From assembly GCF_014203325.1 (NCBI RefSeq), contig NZ_JACHIV010000001.1, positions 1,737,501 to 1,801,500 on the forward strand: DNA of 64,000 nt, given 5' to 3'. Origin of the DNA: Saccharopolyspora gloriosae (GTDB taxonomy: Bacteria; Actinomycetota; Actinomycetes; Mycobacteriales; Pseudonocardiaceae). Positions 35,865 to 47,000 of the stretch are shown piece by piece. The notes beneath the pieces were generated by a model. The model ran no database searches, was not told where the DNA came from, and worked only from the letters and a program-made list of their open reading frames with translations. A program made the position numbers and the translations under genes. Numbering within the stretch: position 1 is the first letter of the stretch; each line of letters begins with the position of its first letter.

Positions 35865-35870
35865 CCGCAT

Positions 35871-36551
35871 GTGTCGAACCAGCCGATGATCGCGCCCTCC
35901 ATCCTGTCCGCGGACTTCGCCCGCCTCGCCACCGAGCTCGACGCCGTCAAGGGCGCCGACTGGGTGCACGTGGACGTGATGGACGCGCACTTCGTGCCGA
36001 ACCTGACCTTGGGGCTCCCGGTGGTGGAGTCGCTGCTCAAGGCCACGGACATCCCGCTGGACTGCCACCTCATGATCGAGGACCCGGACCGCTGGGCGAT
36101 CGGCTACGCCGAGGCCGGTGCGCACAACGTCACCGTGCACGCCGAAGCCGCGCACGACCCGATCAAGGTGGCCAAGGACCTGCGCGCCGCCGGCGCCAAG
36201 GCGGGCCTGTCGATCAAGCCGGGCACGCCGTTCGACCAGTACGTCGAGGTGCTCAAGCACTACGACACGCTGCTGGTGATGTCGGTGGAGCCCGGTTTCG
36301 GCGGCCAGAAGTTCATCACCGAGGTGCTGGAGAAGGCCCGCGCCGCGCGGAACCTGGTGGACACCGGACACCTGAACCTCATCGTGGAGATCGACGGCGG
36401 CATCAACACCGCCACCATCGAGCAGGCCGCCGAAGCCGGCGTCGACTGCTTCGTGGCGGGCTCCGCGGTCTACGGGGCCGAGGACCCGGCGCGCGCCATC
36501 GAGGCGCTGCGCTCCCAGGCCGCCCCGAACTTCGCCCACGCCCGGCAGTGA
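35871..36551 (+). CDS. rpe: ribulose-phosphate 3-epimerase
   Basis: A 226-residue TIM-barrel enzyme of the pentose phosphate pathway interconverting ribulose-5-P and xylulose-5-P. The signatures [52 protein letters not shown] and EIDGGIN are all intact with the metal-binding His and Asp. GTG 35871 is the start that matches the family; an in-frame GTG at 35850 would place the -10-like TACACT inside the gene. The product feeds ribulose-5-P to RibBA encoded in the same operon. Its stop overlaps ribD (GTGA). Confidence 0.95.
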   Translation: MSNQPMIAPSILSADFARLATELDAVKGADWVHVDVMDAHFVPNLTLGLPVVESLLKATDIPLDCHLMIEDPDRWAIGYAEAGAHNVTVHAEAAHDPIKVAKDLRAAGAKAGLSIKPGTPFDQYVEVLKHYDTLLVMSVEPGFGGQKFITEVLEKARAARNLVDTGHLNLIVEIDGGINTATIEQAAEAGVDCFVAGSAVYGAEDPARAIEALRSQAAPNFAHARQ

Positions 36552-37585
36552 CCGGACCGGGCTCCGCGCCGGATCCGGCGCGCACCGCGATGCTCACCGC
36601 GCTCGCCGCGAGCGAGCGGGTGCGCGGCACGACGAGCCCGAACCCGCCGGTGGGGTGCGTGGTGCTCGACGCGGCGGGCGACGTCGCCGGAACGGGCGCC
36701 ACCCAGCCGCCGGGCGGCCCGCACGCCGAGGTGATGGCGCTGGCCGCGGCGGGGGAGCGGGCTCGCGGCGGCACCGCCGTGGTGACCCTCGAACCCTGCA
36801 CGCACACCGGCCGCACCCCGCCGTGCACTTCGGCGCTGCTCGCCGCCGGGGTGGCCCGCGTGGTGCACGCGGTGTCCGACCCCAACCCGAAGGCCGCGGG
36901 CGGCGCGGAAGTCCTGCGCGCGGCCGGGATCCAGGTCGAGTCGGGGCTGCTCGGCGAGCAGGTCGCGCGCGGCCCGCTGCGGGCGTGGCTGCACTTCGCG
37001 CGGACCGGTCGTCCGCACGTGACCTGGAAGTACGCCGCCAGCCTGGACGGCCGCTCGGCCGCCGCCGACGGCAGCAGCAAGTGGATCAGCTCCGCCACCT
37101 CCCGCGCCGAGGTGCACGAACTGCGCGGCCGGGTCGACGCGATCGTCGCCGGGACCGGCACCGTGCTCGCCGACGACCCGCAGCTCACCGCGCGGGAGGC
37201 CGACGGCGGCCCGCGCCCGCGCCAGCCGCTGCGCGTCGTCGTCGGCGACCGCCCCGTCCCGGACGGCGCGCGGGTGCTCGACGACTCGGCGGCCACGATC
37301 ACGCTGCCCGGCGGGGACCCGGTCGCGGTGCTCGACGAGCTCGCGCGGCGCGGCGTGGTGGACGTGCTGCTGGAAGGCGGCCCGACGCTGGCGGGGGCGT
37401 TCGTCGCCGCCGAGCGCGTCGACCGGGTGCTGGCCTACCTCGCGCCCGCGCTGCTGGGCTCGGGACCGGCCGCGCTCGGCGACGCCGGGGTGGCGAGCGT
37501 CTCGCAGGCATGGTGGTGGGACATCGAAGAGACCACGATGAGCGGACCGGACGTGCGCGTCAGCGCCGTGCCGGCTCGCCGCTGA
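36548..37585 (+). CDS. ribD: bifunctional riboflavin deaminase/reductase
   Basis: A 345-residue enzyme for steps two and three of riboflavin synthesis. The N-terminal deaminase domain has the zinc motifs PHAEVMAL and [12 protein letters not shown], and the C-terminal NADPH-dependent reductase domain starts near residue 155 with [17 protein letters not shown]. The GGP-TLAGAF and LLEGG segments close the reductase site. GTG 36548 overlaps the rpe stop by four bases. It is followed after 11 bases by ribE. Confidence 0.95.
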   Translation: MTGPGSAPDPARTAMLTALAASERVRGTTSPNPPVGCVVLDAAGDVAGTGATQPPGGPHAEVMALAAAGERARGGTAVVTLEPCTHTGRTPPCTSALLAAGVARVVHAVSDPNPKAAGGAEVLRAAGIQVESGLLGEQVARGPLRAWLHFARTGRPHVTWKYAASLDGRSAAADGSSKWISSATSRAEVHELRGRVDAIVAGTGTVLADDPQLTAREADGGPRPRQPLRVVVGDRPVPDGARVLDDSAATITLPGGDPVAVLDELARRGVVDVLLEGGPTLAGAFVAAERVDRVLAYLAPALLGSGPAALGDAGVASVSQAWWWDIEETTMSGPDVRVSAVPARR

Positions 37586-37596
37586 GGAGGAGACCC

Positions 37597-38208
37597 ATGT
37601 TCACCGGGATCGTCGAGGAGCTCGGCACGGTCGTGTCCGTCGAGGACACCGGCGACGGTGTGCGGCTGACCGTGGACGGCCCGCTGGTGACCTCCGACGC
37701 GAAGCACGGGGATTCGATCGCGGTGAACGGCGTGTGCCTGACCGTGGTGGAGTCCGGCGGCGGCCGGTTCACCGTGGACGTCGTCCAGGAAACGGTGCGC
37801 CGCAGCGCGATCAGGAACGTCGCCGCCGGGGACCGGGTGAACCTGGAGCGCGCGATGGCGCTCGGCGACCGGCTCGGCGGGCACATCGTGCAGGGCCACG
37901 TCGACGGCACCGCGGTGCTGCGCGGCTCGGACGACGACCTCACTCGCTTCGAGCTGCCCGCGGAGCTGTCGCACTACCTGGTGGAGAAGGGTTCGATCAC
38001 GGTCGACGGGATCTCGCTGACCGTGGTCGAGGCGGGACGCACCGAGTTCAGCGTCGCCCTGATTCCCACGACTCGGGAACTCACCACCTTGGGGGTGCGC
38101 CGACCGGGTGAAGAGGTCAACATCGAGGTGGACGTGCTGGCCAAGCACCTGGAACGGCTCGCCGCCGCGCAGCTCGATCAGTTCCGCGCCGGAGCATCCG
38201 GGTCCTGA
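37597..38208 (+). CDS. ribE: riboflavin synthase alpha chain
   Basis: A 203-residue protein with two tandem lumazine-binding barrels that dismutates two 6,7-dimethyl-8-ribityllumazine molecules. Both repeats begin as expected: [12 protein letters not shown] and, near residue 98, [14 protein letters not shown]; each carries a conserved VNGVCLTVV / VDGISLTVV strand. ATG 37597 has GAGGAGGAG upstream. Named ribE in actinobacterial usage (ribC in some other species). Confidence 0.95.
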   Translation: MFTGIVEELGTVVSVEDTGDGVRLTVDGPLVTSDAKHGDSIAVNGVCLTVVESGGGRFTVDVVQETVRRSAIRNVAAGDRVNLERAMALGDRLGGHIVQGHVDGTAVLRGSDDDLTRFELPAELSHYLVEKGSITVDGISLTVVEAGRTEFSVALIPTTRELTTLGVRRPGEEVNIEVDVLAKHLERLAAAQLDQFRAGASGS

Positions 38209-38351
38209 CCCACGGCGATCCCGCCCGAGCGGACCACCAGCATCCGGGAGGCGGGAGGACAATGACGGTGCCGGGCACGTTCCCGGCAGGCCGAACCGAG
38301 GGCCGGCGTTCCAGTCGCGCCGCCGCCCCAGAGCGAGAGAGACCGGACACG

Positions 38352-40114
<1,763 letters not shown>

Positions 40115-40203
40115 CGCCGCCTCCGGCCGGTCGGGCGCCCTCGCCGCGCCCCAGTGGTGAGGGCTGCCGACGGCTCCTCGACGAGGACGGGCAAACTGGA
40201 CAC

Positions 40204-40749
40204 ATGCAGTCAGGCGAGGCGCGCGAGGAACCGGCCGGTGCGCAACCGGCGGACGCGGCGGACACAGCGGCAGGAAGCGTGGCGACGGTGGACGAACGGC
40301 GCGGGGGAGCCCACACCTTGACGGTGCGGCCGGTCAAGATCCGCCGGGTGGCGATCCCGGTGGCGATCGTGCTGGTGGTGGTGTTCGCCGTGGTCGCGGT
40401 GCTGCTGCGCAACACCCCGACGGGCGTGTACTTCCGGATCTCCGACCAGGTGGCGATGGCGGGGCTCGGCGTGCTGCTGGCCTGCGGCGCCCTGCTGCTG
40501 ACCCGGCCGCGGCTGCGCGCCGACCTGGACGGGATCGAAGTGCGCAACATCATCAACACCCAGCACTACTCGTGGGACGAGGTGCAGTCGATCAGCTTCC
40601 CCGACGGCGCGGCCTGGGCGCGGCTGGAGCTGCCCCAGGACGAGTACGCCTCGGTCATGGCCGTCCAGTCCACCGACGGCGCCCACGCCGTCCAGGCCAT
40701 GCGAGACCTGAGGGACCTGCGCCGAGCGGTCGACGCCCACCGGGAATAG
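40204..40749 (+). CDS. PH-domain membrane protein linked to the rib operon
   Basis: A 181-residue protein. Two transmembrane helices (VAIVLVVVFAVVAVLL and AMAGLGVLLACGALLL) are followed by a small bacterial PH-like beta domain (RADLDGIEVRNIINTQHYSW, VQSISFPDGAAWARLEL). It sits right after ribH, the place of Rv1417 in Mycobacterium tuberculosis, so it is an ortholog by position and design. The role is unknown. Start ATG 40204 is set by the family pattern. Repeat copy G follows. Confidence 0.85.
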   Translation: MQSGEAREEPAGAQPADAADTAAGSVATVDERRGGAHTLTVRPVKIRRVAIPVAIVLVVVFAVVAVLLRNTPTGVYFRISDQVAMAGLGVLLACGALLLTRPRLRADLDGIEVRNIINTQHYSWDEVQSISFPDGAAWARLELPQDEYASVMAVQSTDGAHAVQAMRDLRDLRRAVDAHRE

Positions 40750-40769
40750 AGCTTGCATGTGAACTCGGC

Positions 40770-40945
40770 CTGCGTAGGGGGTCGGGTGGCGGAACCTCAT
40801 CGGTTTCCTCGCTGCGGGATCTTTTTTCCAAGTGGCTCCGCCACGAGGAAAAAAGCTGTCCTCGCGAGGAAACCGATGAGAACCCGCGGGTGGTCTTCTT
40901 GCTCGGGCTGGTCGCTGCTCAGCGGCTTCGCCGCTGACAGGACAC
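40770..40945 (+). repeat. structured intergenic repeat, copy G (full length)
   Basis: Long hairpin 40796-40880 with arms CTCATCGGTTTCCTCGC and GCGAGGAAACCGATGAG, and apical stem TTTTTTCC/GGAAAAAA, both altered on the two arms together compared with copy F. Short hairpin CAGCGGCTTCGCCGCTG at 40920-40936. Ends the riboflavin operon. Confidence 0.9.
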
Positions 40946-41010
40946 AGGACACGGACCAGAACCTTTGCTCGCCTTGAACGACTAGGGCAGGTTCGGGTCC
41001 GAGTACGAAA

Positions 41011-41042
41011 CGGTGCCCGGAAGCCGAGGCTTCCGGGCACCG
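41011..41042. terminator. strong perfect hairpin terminator
   Basis: CGGTGCCCGGAAGCC and GGCTTCCGGGCACCG form a perfect 15-bp stem with a two-base GA loop, 18 bases past the stop of the minus-strand YeaQ-family gene. It faces the riboflavin operon end and can stop both. Confidence 0.85.
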
Positions 41043-41060
41043 TCGTGTCGGGTTCTGGGG

Positions 41061-41321
41061 TCAGGACCTCGACTTGTTGAAGACCAGGCGGTAGGCGATC
41101 AGCAGGATGAGCGAGCCGATCACGGCCCACACGAAGCTCATCAGGCTGAAGTCGTTCACGCCCGCGCCGCCGAACTTGCTGCTCAACCAGCCGCCGAGCA
41201 GGCCGCCGACGATGCCGATGAGGATCGTGACGATGATTCCGCCCGGGTCCTTGCCGGGCAGGATGAACTTCGCGATCGCGCCCGCGATCAGGCCGAAGAT
41301 GATCCAGCTGAGGATGCCCAC
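41061..41321 (-). CDS. GlsB/YeaQ/YmgE-family small membrane protein
   Basis: An 86-residue protein with three hydrophobic helices. It opens MGILSWIIFGLIAGAIAKFI, then GKDPGGIIVTILIGIVGGLL and a last helix SLILLIAYRLVF, which is the transglycosylase-associated protein family signature with its Gly-rich packing. These proteins appear in stress and stationary regulons; no enzymatic activity is proven. The start follows GGAGAC. Single gene with a strong terminator. Confidence 0.9.
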   Translation of the reverse strand: MGILSWIIFGLIAGAIAKFILPGKDPGGIIVTILIGIVGGLLGGWLSSKFGGAGVNDFSLMSFVWAVIGSLILLIAYRLVFNKSRS

Positions 41322-41477
41322 AGCGTCTCCTTCCGATTAGCGCGCCGAACTCCGGCGCGCTCAGCACAACGCACGCCCATCGGACTACCCGCGGCGGCGT
41401 CGATCAACCATGATCCCGCCGGTCGCGTTCATCCGATCAAGCGTCCAGGAGGGTACGCCGTTACCCCGAGTGCGCGA

Positions 41478-42674
41478 TCACGCCCGTCCGGACGCGGATT
41501 CTGCGGCGGGCCGCGGGCGCACCGCGTTCGCCGCGACCGCGACCAGCAGCGCCAGCGCGGCCGGCACCGCCAGCCCCACCGACAGGCCGAAGCCCTGCGC
41601 GAGCAGGCCGATGAACACCGGGCCCGCGAGCAGCCCGCCGTAGGACAACGTGCTGACCTGCGCCAAGTCCCGTCCGCTGCGGGCCGGGTCGCGGTGTCCG
41701 GCGGCGCTGAAGATCTGCGGCACGATGCACGAGAGCCCGACGCCGAACAGCGCGAACCCGGCCAGCGCCGCCACCGGGTGGTGCAGCAGCAGCGCCACGC
41801 CGAGCCCGGTGCCCGCGATCACGCCGCAGCACCGGACCAGCAGCACCGGCCCGAACCGCCGCACCAGGCCGTCGCCGAGGAACCGGAACAGGCCCATCGT
41901 GGCGGAGAACACGGCGTAGCCCAGCGCCGCGAACGCGAGGCTCGAACCGAGCTCGTCGTGCAGGTACACCGAGGACCAGTCGGCCATCGATCCCTCGCCG
42001 ACGGAGCAGAAGAACCCGAGCACGCCGAGGAACACGATCGCCATCGGGATGCCGCGGGCGCGCGCGCCGGACTCGGCGGGCGGAGTCGGCTCGGGCGGCA
42101 GCAGCGCGGGCCGCGCGACCAGGGACAGCGCCACCAGGCCCGCCCCGGTCAGCGCGAAGTGCGCGGCGGGGCTGAGGCCGAGCTGGGCCGCCAGCGCGCC
42201 CGACCCGGCGCCGAGCAGGCCGCCGAGGCTGAACGTGGCGTGGAAGGTGCTCATGATCGGCCGCCGGTAGCGCTGCTCGACGCGCACCGCGTGCGAGTTC
42301 ATCGCCACGTCGATCGTGCCGTGCGCGGCGCCGAACACCATCAGGCCCGCGACCAGCGTCGGGAGACTTCCCGCGAGTCCCGGCGTCACCCCGGACAGGG
42401 CGACCAGTATCCCGGCGGGCGGCATCACGCGGGCACTGCCGAAGCGGTCGGTGAGGTGCCCGCAGACCTGCATGGCCAGCACCGAACCGGCGGCGACCGC
42501 GAACAGCGCCAGCGTCACCCCGGCGTCATCGAGGCCCAGGTCGCGCTTGATGGTGGGGATGCGCGCCGTCCAGGACGCCAGTGCGAAGCCGCTCACCACG
42601 AAGTACGCGGTCACCGCCCAGCGCGCGCGCCGCATGGTCGCGTCCGGCTCGACCGGTGTCGTCGTCTCGGGCAC
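41478..42674 (-). CDS. MFS transporter
   Basis: A 398-residue major facilitator with twelve predicted helices. The loop 2-3 motif appears as GHLTDRFGSARVM. The signature TARIPTIKRDLGLDD in the first loop places it with FucP/YbjJ-like MFS proteins rather than drug exporters. The C-terminal half has LGFFCSVGEGSMADWSSVYL, typical of that branch. GTG 42674 is chosen for GAGAGGAC upstream. Substrate unknown; sugars or a metabolite efflux role are possible. It diverges from the dihydroorotate-dehydrogenase-like gene with a 278-base shared promoter region. Confidence 0.88.
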   Translation of the reverse strand: MPETTTPVEPDATMRRARWAVTAYFVVSGFALASWTARIPTIKRDLGLDDAGVTLALFAVAAGSVLAMQVCGHLTDRFGSARVMPPAGILVALSGVTPGLAGSLPTLVAGLMVFGAAHGTIDVAMNSHAVRVEQRYRRPIMSTFHATFSLGGLLGAGSGALAAQLGLSPAAHFALTGAGLVALSLVARPALLPPEPTPPAESGARARGIPMAIVFLGVLGFFCSVGEGSMADWSSVYLHDELGSSLAFAALGYAVFSATMGLFRFLGDGLVRRFGPVLLVRCCGVIAGTGLGVALLLHHPVAALAGFALFGVGLSCIVPQIFSAAGHRDPARSGRDLAQVSTLSYGGLLAGPVFIGLLAQGFGLSVGLAVPAALALLVAVAANAVRPRPAAESASGRA

Positions 42675-42952
42675 CCGTTGTCCTCTCCTGTCCGCCTGGT
42701 GGCCCTCGCCGGGGATTCCCGCCCCGCCGCCCATCCCACACGGCGCCACGACCGGGCCGGGAACGCGGGGGGAGGTCGAGTCGTCCGCTTGTTCGAGTCC
42801 AACTGATCACCGCGGCACCGCGCCTGTGAAGGGGACGAACGGGTGAGGGACAATGGGGTCGGCATCGAGCGCCGGAGATCCCGGCACGCGCACCGAGACC
42901 GGCGGGCACCGGAAGGCGGCGGTGCGGCCGGGCGGCGATGGAGGAGGAGACC

Positions 42953-43975
42953 GTGAGCGTGGCCCAGGAGCGAAATCTTCGGCTGGTGCGGGACGAACCC
43001 CGCGCGCCCGCCGTCCGGCTCGGTGACGTCCACCTGCGCAACCGGCTGGTCACCTCGTCCAGCCTGCTGGGCTACGGCGTCGCCAACGCGAGCCTGGTGC
43101 CCTACGGCATGAGCCCGATCTCGAAGTTCGTGCCGCTGGAGCGGTTCGGCGCGATCACCACCCGCACCGTCACCGTCGAGCCGCGCGAAGGCCACTTCAC
43201 CACCCAGGACGTGTGGCCGCTGCACGAGCTCCCCGCGCTGCTCAAGCGCTACGGCCAGGCGCTGCGGCAGGTCGACGGCGGCTGGTTGAACGCGTTCGGC
43301 TGGTGCAACGTCGGTATCGACGCCTACCTGCGCGACTACTACCCGCGCACCCGCGGCCAGAACACGATCATCTCGGTGGGCGGGTTCTCCCCCGAGGAGT
43401 TCGTCACGCTCGTCGAGAAGGTCAACAAGGCGGTGCCCGCCGGGGACATCGCCGCCGTCGAGTTCAACGTGTCCTGCCACAACGTGAACTTCGACTTCAA
43501 CGCCATCATCGAGCAGGTGCTGGCGCAGGCGGTGCCGCGCAGCAACCACCCGGTGATCCTCAAGCTCTCCTCGGACTACGACTACATCGGCCACGCCAAG
43601 CTGGCCGCCAAGCACGGGGTGTCCGCGCTGACCGCGATCAACACGGTCAAGGGCCTGCGGCTGGACCCGAACACCGGGCAGCCGCTGCTGAAGAACGGTT
43701 TCGGCGGGCTCTCCGGGCGGGCGATCAAGCCGATCGGGCTGCGCGTGGTGAAGGAGCTGCGCGACTCCGGTTCGAAGCTGCCGATCATCGCCACCGGCGG
43801 CATCCGCAGCTTCGACGACTGCCGCGAGTACTTCTGGGCGGGCGCCGACGCGGTGAGCATGGGCAGCGCCAGCTGGTTCGCCAGCTACCCCGGCTACGCG
43901 CTGTCCCCGGTGCACGCCGCGCGCATCCGCAGCGTCCTGCGCCGCATCGAGCACTACCGCCCGCCGAACGGCTGA
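42953..43975 (+). CDS. dihydroorotate-dehydrogenase-like flavoprotein
   Basis: A 340-residue TIM-barrel FMN oxidoreductase. VRLGDVHLRNRLVTSSSLLGYG is the FMN-side opening, FNVSCHN holds the catalytic-loop Asn and Cys, and KPIGLRVVKEL with IIATGGIRSFDDCREYFWAGADAVSMGSA forms the phosphate site. It is related to class 1 DHODH and dihydropyrimidine dehydrogenase C-terminal domains but has an unusually long insertion (GWLNAFGWCNVGIDAYLRDY). It is not next to other pyr genes, so the substrate may not be dihydroorotate. GTG 42953 lies right after GAGGAGGAGACC; the ATG at 42938 is inside that ribosome site region. Confidence 0.8.
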   Translation: MSVAQERNLRLVRDEPRAPAVRLGDVHLRNRLVTSSSLLGYGVANASLVPYGMSPISKFVPLERFGAITTRTVTVEPREGHFTTQDVWPLHELPALLKRYGQALRQVDGGWLNAFGWCNVGIDAYLRDYYPRTRGQNTIISVGGFSPEEFVTLVEKVNKAVPAGDIAAVEFNVSCHNVNFDFNAIIEQVLAQAVPRSNHPVILKLSSDYDYIGHAKLAAKHGVSALTAINTVKGLRLDPNTGQPLLKNGFGGLSGRAIKPIGLRVVKELRDSGSKLPIIATGGIRSFDDCREYFWAGADAVSMGSASWFASYPGYALSPVHAARIRSVLRRIEHYRPPNG

Positions 43976-44066
43976 TCGGGTGGTGAATCCCCGATTTCCG
44001 GGGATGCCGGGAGCGCGGTGCCGCTACCTTCCGTGATTCGACGTGATCGGATCGCGGGGGTGGCGG

Positions 44067-47000
44067 ATGGCGGGTCTGGACGACGACGTGGGGCTCGTCG
44101 GGCGGGAGACCACGGCTGAGCTGATCGATCACCTGGTGCGCCACGTGCGGGACCGGCCGATGCCGATCGTGGTGCTGCACGGCGCGGGCGGCGTCGGCAA
44201 GACCGCCGTGATCGAGCACGTGGAGCGGCGCTACGACAAGGCCGTGCCGATGGCGCGCGTCGACTTCGACGAACCCCGCTCGAAGAGCACCTGGGACGTC
44301 CTGGAAGCGGTGTACCGGCAGCTCGGCGCCGAGTCGCACCGCGAGTTCGGCAGGCTGGTGCTGCCGCGCTACGAGCTCGCCCGCACCGTCCACGCCACGC
44401 TGCGCTTACCGGAGCACGGCCCGGTCCCCGAGGACGACGCCGAGCGCGGCGATCCGGCCGAGGTCGCGACGTCCGCGCAGCGCCGCCGGCAGGTCCGGGA
44501 ACAGCTCGCGCGGCGGCTCGCCAGCGTGGAGCTGATGACCGACGTGGTCGGGGAGGCGGGCGACTCGGCCCCGGCACCCGTCGCGGGGCTGCTGCTGCGG
44601 ATGGCGCGGCCGATCCTGCACCGGCTCACCGCGATCGGCGTGGGGGCGCCGCGCTGGGCCCGGTGGATGCTCGCCGGGCCGCGCAGCGCCGCCGCGCTGA
44701 GCTGGTTCGAGACCACGGCTGCGGAGCCGCGGCACTTCGGGGGGATCAGCGATCGGGTCCGCATCGACGACGTGGTGCTGCACATCCAGGGCCGGTTCGA
44801 GTCCTCCGACGCCCGCGCGTCGGACGCCGCCGAGAAGTGGCACCGGCTCGCGCTGGCGGCGCTGCTGGCCGATCTGCGCGCCGCCTACCTGCGCAGGCGC
44901 ACGCGCACGGTGAACTGCGTGCTGCTGCTCGACGACGCGGACCTGCTCTCCCCGGACAAGGCGGAGCGGGTGGCGCTGAGCACGCCGCCCACCGAACCGG
45001 GCGGCGACCCGGACTTCCTCGACCTGCTCGCGGAGGAGATGCGGGCCGATCCGCGGGTTCCGCTGCTGGTGGTGGCCACCAAGCAGTCCGGTGCGGGCGC
45101 GGGCGCGGCGGCGGAACCGGGACCGCCCGGCACCGATCCGGGACGGCAGTGGCGGAAGCGCTACGACGAGTGGGCGGCGCAGTTCCGCGGCGGCGGGCCG
45201 CGGACACCGGAACTCGCCACCCGGCTCACCAACTTCGGCCTGGAGGACACCCGCCGGTTCTTCATCGAACGCAGCCGCAGCGAAGAGGCCACCGTGCTCA
45301 GCGAGCGCTACGTGCGCGAACTGCACTGCGCCACGCACGGCCACCCGCTGGCGCTGACGCTGGTCAGCGACCGGATCGACTGGAGCTTCCGCCGCGACCG
45401 CCGGGTGCCGTCGGCGCGTTCCACGATGGGCATGCGCGTGCCACCGGGGCTGCGCGGCGCCGACCTGGAGGACACCGTCCGCGGCTACCTGCTGATGCGG
45501 ATGCTGCACCGCTTCCGGACGAACGCGCCGTCCGAGGACGAGGCCGAGGACGCGCACGGCGGGGTGCGGGACCGCACCGTCACCCTGTTCGCGAAGCTGG
45601 CCGCGCCGCTGCTGCTCGACGAGCCGGTGGTGCGGTTGCTCGCCGGTGACCGGGGCACGGCGGGCGTCCGGCAGATCGTCGAGGCGCTGGACATCTTGAG
45701 CTTCGTGCGCCCCGGCCCCGCCGAATCGGGCGGGAATCGGACCTGGGCGTTGGATCCGCTGCTGCGCGACCTGCTGGTGCGGGAGCTGCTCGACCGGTCC
45801 GACCACTCCTACGAGCAGGTGCACCGCGACCTGGCCGAGCACTACGAGTCGATCGAGCGCCACGATTCCGCCGCGTACCTGCGCGCCCAGTACCACCGGC
45901 TCGCGCTCGGCGAGGTGAGCCGCGTCGCCAGGGTCCTGTCCACCCGCGCGGACAGCGGGGACGTGAGCTGGCAGCGGGACCTGGCCCGAGTGCTGGCGTG
46001 GGCGCCGGTCGCGGTGTTCCGCCGGCCGTACCAGGTGCGCGAGCTGGTGCAGCGCGCCTGGTCACCGGTGGTGCGCGGCGAGAGCACCGAGGCCATCGCG
46101 GACCTGCTGCGAGCCGTGCAGGCGCTGTGCTCCTGCACGGTCGTGGGCCCGTGGGACGACAAGGCGTTCGCGGAGGTCGCCCGCGCGCAGCGGGAAGCCC
46201 CCGGCACGGCGGGCGTGGACCTGGGGAAGTGGAACTCCGCGTTCGCGCGGCTGCGCCCGCTGAACTCGCAGGACGAGCGCGGCCTGCCGGACAGCTCACT
46301 GGCCAAGCGCAAATTCGGTTACCCGGCCGTGTGGCCGCGCCGGGGAGCGATTCCGCGCGGCGCCGCCGCCGTCCTGGTCACTGCACTGGTCGCCTACGGC
46401 GCCGTGTACGCCGTGCACGTCGTGCAGGACTGCGATGCCGACGGCAACCCGCTGGACGTCGCGGAGGTGAGCACCACCGCGCTCCGGGATCCGCTGCGGT
46501 TGAACAAGGTGGGAGCCCAGTGCATCGGCGTGACTGACCGCGCGAACTCGTTCACCACCGAAGCGGGGGATTCGTCCGCCGTCACCGCGGAGATCGCAGC
46601 GCTCAGCGCGGCCGTGGTGCGGGAGAACGGTCGAGTCGCGGGTGAACGCGCCCCGTACCGCAGGCCGCTGGTCAAGGTCGCGGTGGCGACGATGCTCAGC
46701 AGCGACCAGGAAGGCGAGCGGCGCGAACTGGCCGTCGGCGTCAACGAGCTGCGCGGGGCGCTGCTGGCGCAGCGGGCGTGGAACTCCGGCTTCCTGACCG
46801 GCGGTCTCACACCTGAGGTGAAGGTGCAGCTGCTGCTCGCCAACTTCGGTGGCAGTTCGGACCACGCCGTCGAGGTGGCCGGGAACCTGCGCGAGCTCGC
46901 GCGTCGTGATCCGTCGTTGGTTGCGGTTACCGGGCTCGGGCAGAGCCGTCCCTCCACGGTCCGCGCCGTGGAGCTGCTGGGCGTGCGGGACGGTGACGGC

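Noticed and set aside
38209-38351. FMN riboswitch before ribBA
   Set aside because: None of the conserved RFN blocks is recognisable and the gap is short; the strong ribosome site at 38253 is only a possible alternative start.
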